DNA of 64,000 nucleotides from Blautia pseudococcoides (GTDB taxonomy: Bacteria > Bacillota > Clostridia > Lachnospirales > Lachnospiraceae). The notes beneath the pieces are model-generated. The model saw only the letters and a list, made by a program, of their open reading frames with translations, ran no database searches and was not told the origin of the DNA. Shown piece after piece: positions 62,746 through 64,000 of this stretch (its first letter is position 1; the number at the start of each line of letters is the position of its first letter). The translations under genes and the position numbers were made by a program. Location of the stretch: positions 1 through 64,000 of the forward strand of contig NZ_CP015405.2 in the NCBI RefSeq assembly GCF_001689125.2, written 5' to 3'.

Positions 62746-63029
62746 ATGAATACAACAATAATTGTTGCACTTTTAGCGACATTTACTGCTATTGTAACAG
62801 CCATTATCACAAATTTTTTGAGCAAAAACAGTAGCTTAAATTTGAGGAACGGAAATTAAAGGAGCAGTATTAATTAGAGTTCATACATGCATTAAGCTTA
62901 AATATGAATTCTGGACATGATGAAGCAACAAAAAGGTACAACCATGCTTTTAATAACTTGACCATTGTTGCAAGTCCTACGGTTTTGTCTTCATTATATG
63001 AGCTTTCAAATCTTTACCCACTTAATTAA
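62746..63029 (+). pseudogene. Small membrane protein, frameshifted and with an internal stop
   Basis: Starts with a helix (MNTTIIVALLATFTAIVTAI) behind AGAGGTGAAA. A 1-base shift after about residue 31 and a TAA after LKFEERKLKEQY interrupt it; the rest reads LEFIHALSLNMNSGHDEATK, then RYNHAFNNLTIVASPTVLSS to a stop at 63029. Family not named; cargo of the integrated element. Between 63030 and 63138 only short debris is seen. Confidence 0.65.
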
Positions 63030-63138
63030 AGAAATGCGGGCAGACTTATATGGTGGTAGATCAACAAGCGTCAATAAAGATTTGTCATAAATAAATTTGA
63101 TTCGTGGTGTTTTGAAGTCTGGGCAAAAAGAATAGCGG

Positions 63139-63174
63139 GTATCTCAATACAATTTATAGATTGTATTGAGATAC
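63139..63174. promoter_or_regulatory. 15-bp perfect inverted repeat over the toxin promoter
   Basis: GTATCTCAATACAAT (63139-63153) and its exact complement (63160-63174) with a 6-nt loop cover the -35 box of toxin copy 2. No T-run follows, so an operator is more likely than a terminator. Confidence 0.6.
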
Positions 63175-63189
63175 TCCATATGATAAAAT
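63161..63189 (+). promoter_or_regulatory. Promoter of toxin copy 2
   Basis: TTGTAT (63161-63166), 17-bp spacer, TAAAAT (63184-63189), 67 bases before the toxin ATG. Confidence 0.65.
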
Positions 63190-63255
63190 GGACGCAAGGA
63201 CAATCGTGTTGCAGGGTGAGTTGACTCCTATTCTTATAGAATGGGGGTGATGCTT

Positions 63256-63345
63256 ATGAAAAATCATTTTGATTTTAAGGATATAATGACTTTTGGTCTG
63301 TTCCTTTTGGCATTACTTACATTCGTTTTTTCGTTTTGTAAGTAG
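63256..63345 (+). CDS. Holin-like type I toxin, copy 2 (29 aa)
   Basis: Encodes MKNHFDFKDIMTFGLFLLAL and LTFVFSFCK: a short acidic/basic start, one membrane helix with the M-x-F-G-x-F-x-x-A-L-L-T-F pattern of Hol_Tox (putative holin-like toxin) proteins, and a basic end. Such peptides damage the membrane when not silenced by an antisense RNA (family knowledge). A hairpin (ATTCT...AGAAT) directly before GGGGGTG may hide the ribosome-binding site. ATG 63250 is an alternative start adding two residues. Promoter, antisense promoter and shared hairpin are all present. Confidence 0.72.
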   Translation: MKNHFDFKDIMTFGLFLLALLTFVFSFCK

Positions 63346-63477
63346 TTCTACATAGCAAAACCGCCCTTGTACTTTGGCGAGTAAGGGCGGTTCTTTAACT
63401 AAACTTATGGGTCAACCCCTTGTGGGCGGTTGTTCCTTTTCTATCTATAATATAACATAACATGATATTAAATTCAA
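63346..63477 (-). ncRNA. Predicted antisense antitoxin RNA, copy 2
   Basis: On the minus strand TTGAAT (63477-63472), 17-bp spacer, TATATT (63454-63449); the RNA would start near 63442 and run into the toxin 3' end. The hairpin AACCGCCCTT / AAGGGCGGTT (about 63359-63393) has T residues on both sides and can end both transcripts. Confidence 0.6.
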
Positions 63478-63541
63478 TAAAATTTTGAGAAATTAAACCG
63501 TAACTGACAAATGGCTTAATAATGGCGTGATTTGGGTGTTT

Positions 63542-63622
63542 GGAGTTATGCAAACGATAATAAGAAATTTAATAAGAGAATTGATAGAATCCTTGAAAAT
63601 GCAATGTTTTCAGGGATTCTTT
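63542..63622 (+). repeat. rpsI 3'-end repeat, copy 3
   Basis: GCAAACGATAATAAG is exact; the neighbouring bases and terminator arms (AATCCTTGAAAA / TTTTCAGGGATT, then CTTTT) are more divergent than in copy 2. The 35 bases before it (ATGGCGTGATTTGGGTGTTT) match those before copy 2 (ATGGCGTGTTTTGGGTGTCC), giving a conserved element right end. Confidence 0.8.
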
Positions 63623-64000
63623 TAATTCTCAAAGAACCATAAAACGATATGGAAGGATAGGGGGGAACTGACAGGTAACGAACACGTAAGTGACAAATAA
63701 AGAAATTTGTGGGTAACTGACACATAACTAACAAATAGTAAAAGTTTTGTTGTGTCTTATGTAAGACAGTACATAAGTGTCACAGATTCCGCCCCAGCTA
63801 TTTTAATAGGTGACAGGTGCTTGATCCAGCCGCATATAGTATGCGACCGTAATGGAAGCTGAGGTATAAAAGGGTTGAAGATGCAGATGGAAAGCGTGCG
63901 GTTCGTACCAATCCTGTCGTCATTAACTGAATCTTAATACAAAAGCAGTTTCCCTTATGCGCATTTAGGATATTACGTGGTAACATCAGTTACATCCTGA
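63623..64000 (+). other. Start of a third unit, running out of the window
   Basis: GTAACTGACA-type repeats (63664-63736) and a GTCTTATGTAAGACAGTACAT segment match the left part of unit 1 (GTCTTGTGGAAGACAGTACAT). From about 63790 the sequence differs. A frame ending at 63931 reads RYKRVEDADGKRAVRTNPVV and looks like the 3' end of a deleted gene, not recognised. No intact gene. Confidence 0.45.

Larger units (their letters stand above)
62561..63541 (+). mobile_element. Element remnant, unit 2, between rpsI repeats 2 and 3
   Basis: A unit of about 1 kb with the same plan as unit 1: arm-like repeats, a membrane-protein gene (here broken), and the toxin with antisense promoter. The order of toxin and membrane gene is reversed relative to unit 1, so the two are related elements rather than a simple tandem copy. 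Confidence 0.6.

Noticed and set aside
1..64000. CRISPR arrays, tRNA or rRNA genes
   Set aside because: No regularly spaced repeat units with spacers, no cloverleaf with CCA-type ends and no rRNA sequence were seen. The only periodic repeats are the rpsI-end copies and arm-like sites.

Overview
The window looks like a chromosomal segment of a gut Clostridia species, most likely a Lachnospiraceae member close to Blautia. The reasons are low-to-mid GC, AGGAGG ribosome-binding sites with frequent TTG/GTG starts, sugar ABC systems without their own ATPase, YesM-type two-component systems, and the rplM-rpsI order. This placement is inference from gene style; no database was searched.

Layout. (1) 0-17.5 kb: a plant glucuronoxylan utilisation locus between two AraC-type regulators. 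It holds an SGNH acetylesterase, a large GH2 enzyme, a GH67 alpha-glucuronidase, an LplB/YtcP-type ABC importer (two permeases and a 561-aa lipoprotein) and a GH115 alpha-glucuronidase. (2) 17.5-18.7 kb: a scar with a deleted DeoR regulator, other coding fragments and a DUF3788 gene. (3) 18.9-32 kb: a host-glycan locus with a YesM-type sensor kinase and response regulator, two different sugar-binding lipoproteins, two permeases, a GH29 alpha-L-fucosidase, a secreted two-NPCBM GH98 enzyme and a Gfo/Idh/MocA oxidoreductase. The combination points to histo-blood-group or mucin glycans. A second, broken DUF3788 copy closes it, so about 13.8 kb lies between direct repeats. (4) 32.5-36.1 kb: a methyltransferase, a small cysteine-containing protein with a terminator and, directly after that terminator, a decayed group IIC intron into which a second, intact-looking group II intron has inserted (a nested intron).

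(5) 36.1-40.7 kb: an oxidative pentose phosphate operon (rpiA broken, lactonase, gnd, zwf) behind a consensus promoter. (6) 41.6-44.3 kb: an ECF sigma factor, an anti-sigma factor fused to a signal-peptidase-like domain lacking the usual Ser/Lys dyad, and an ABC ATPase and membrane partner. (7) 44.3-54.5 kb: a DHFR-like protein, azlCD, regulators, and a LysR gene divergent from a purine permease-adenine deaminase pair, followed by an area rich in broken genes (DUF3795, MerR, integrase and Gfo/Idh fragments). (8) 54.7-60.1 kb: YitT protein, bioB under a likely BirA operator, a rhodanese lipoprotein, and an OPT transporter with a PqqD-like partner. Two long palindromes (52.2 and 57.0 kb) lie here.

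(9) 60.5-64 kb: rplM-rpsI, followed by three tandem copies of the rpsI 3' end about 1 kb apart. The units between them carry integrase-arm-like repeats, two copies of a small holin-like toxin with a convergent antisense promoter (a type I toxin-antitoxin arrangement), and membrane-protein remnants. This reads as stacked and collapsed integrative elements using the rpsI 3' end as attachment site. No tRNA, rRNA or CRISPR array was seen.
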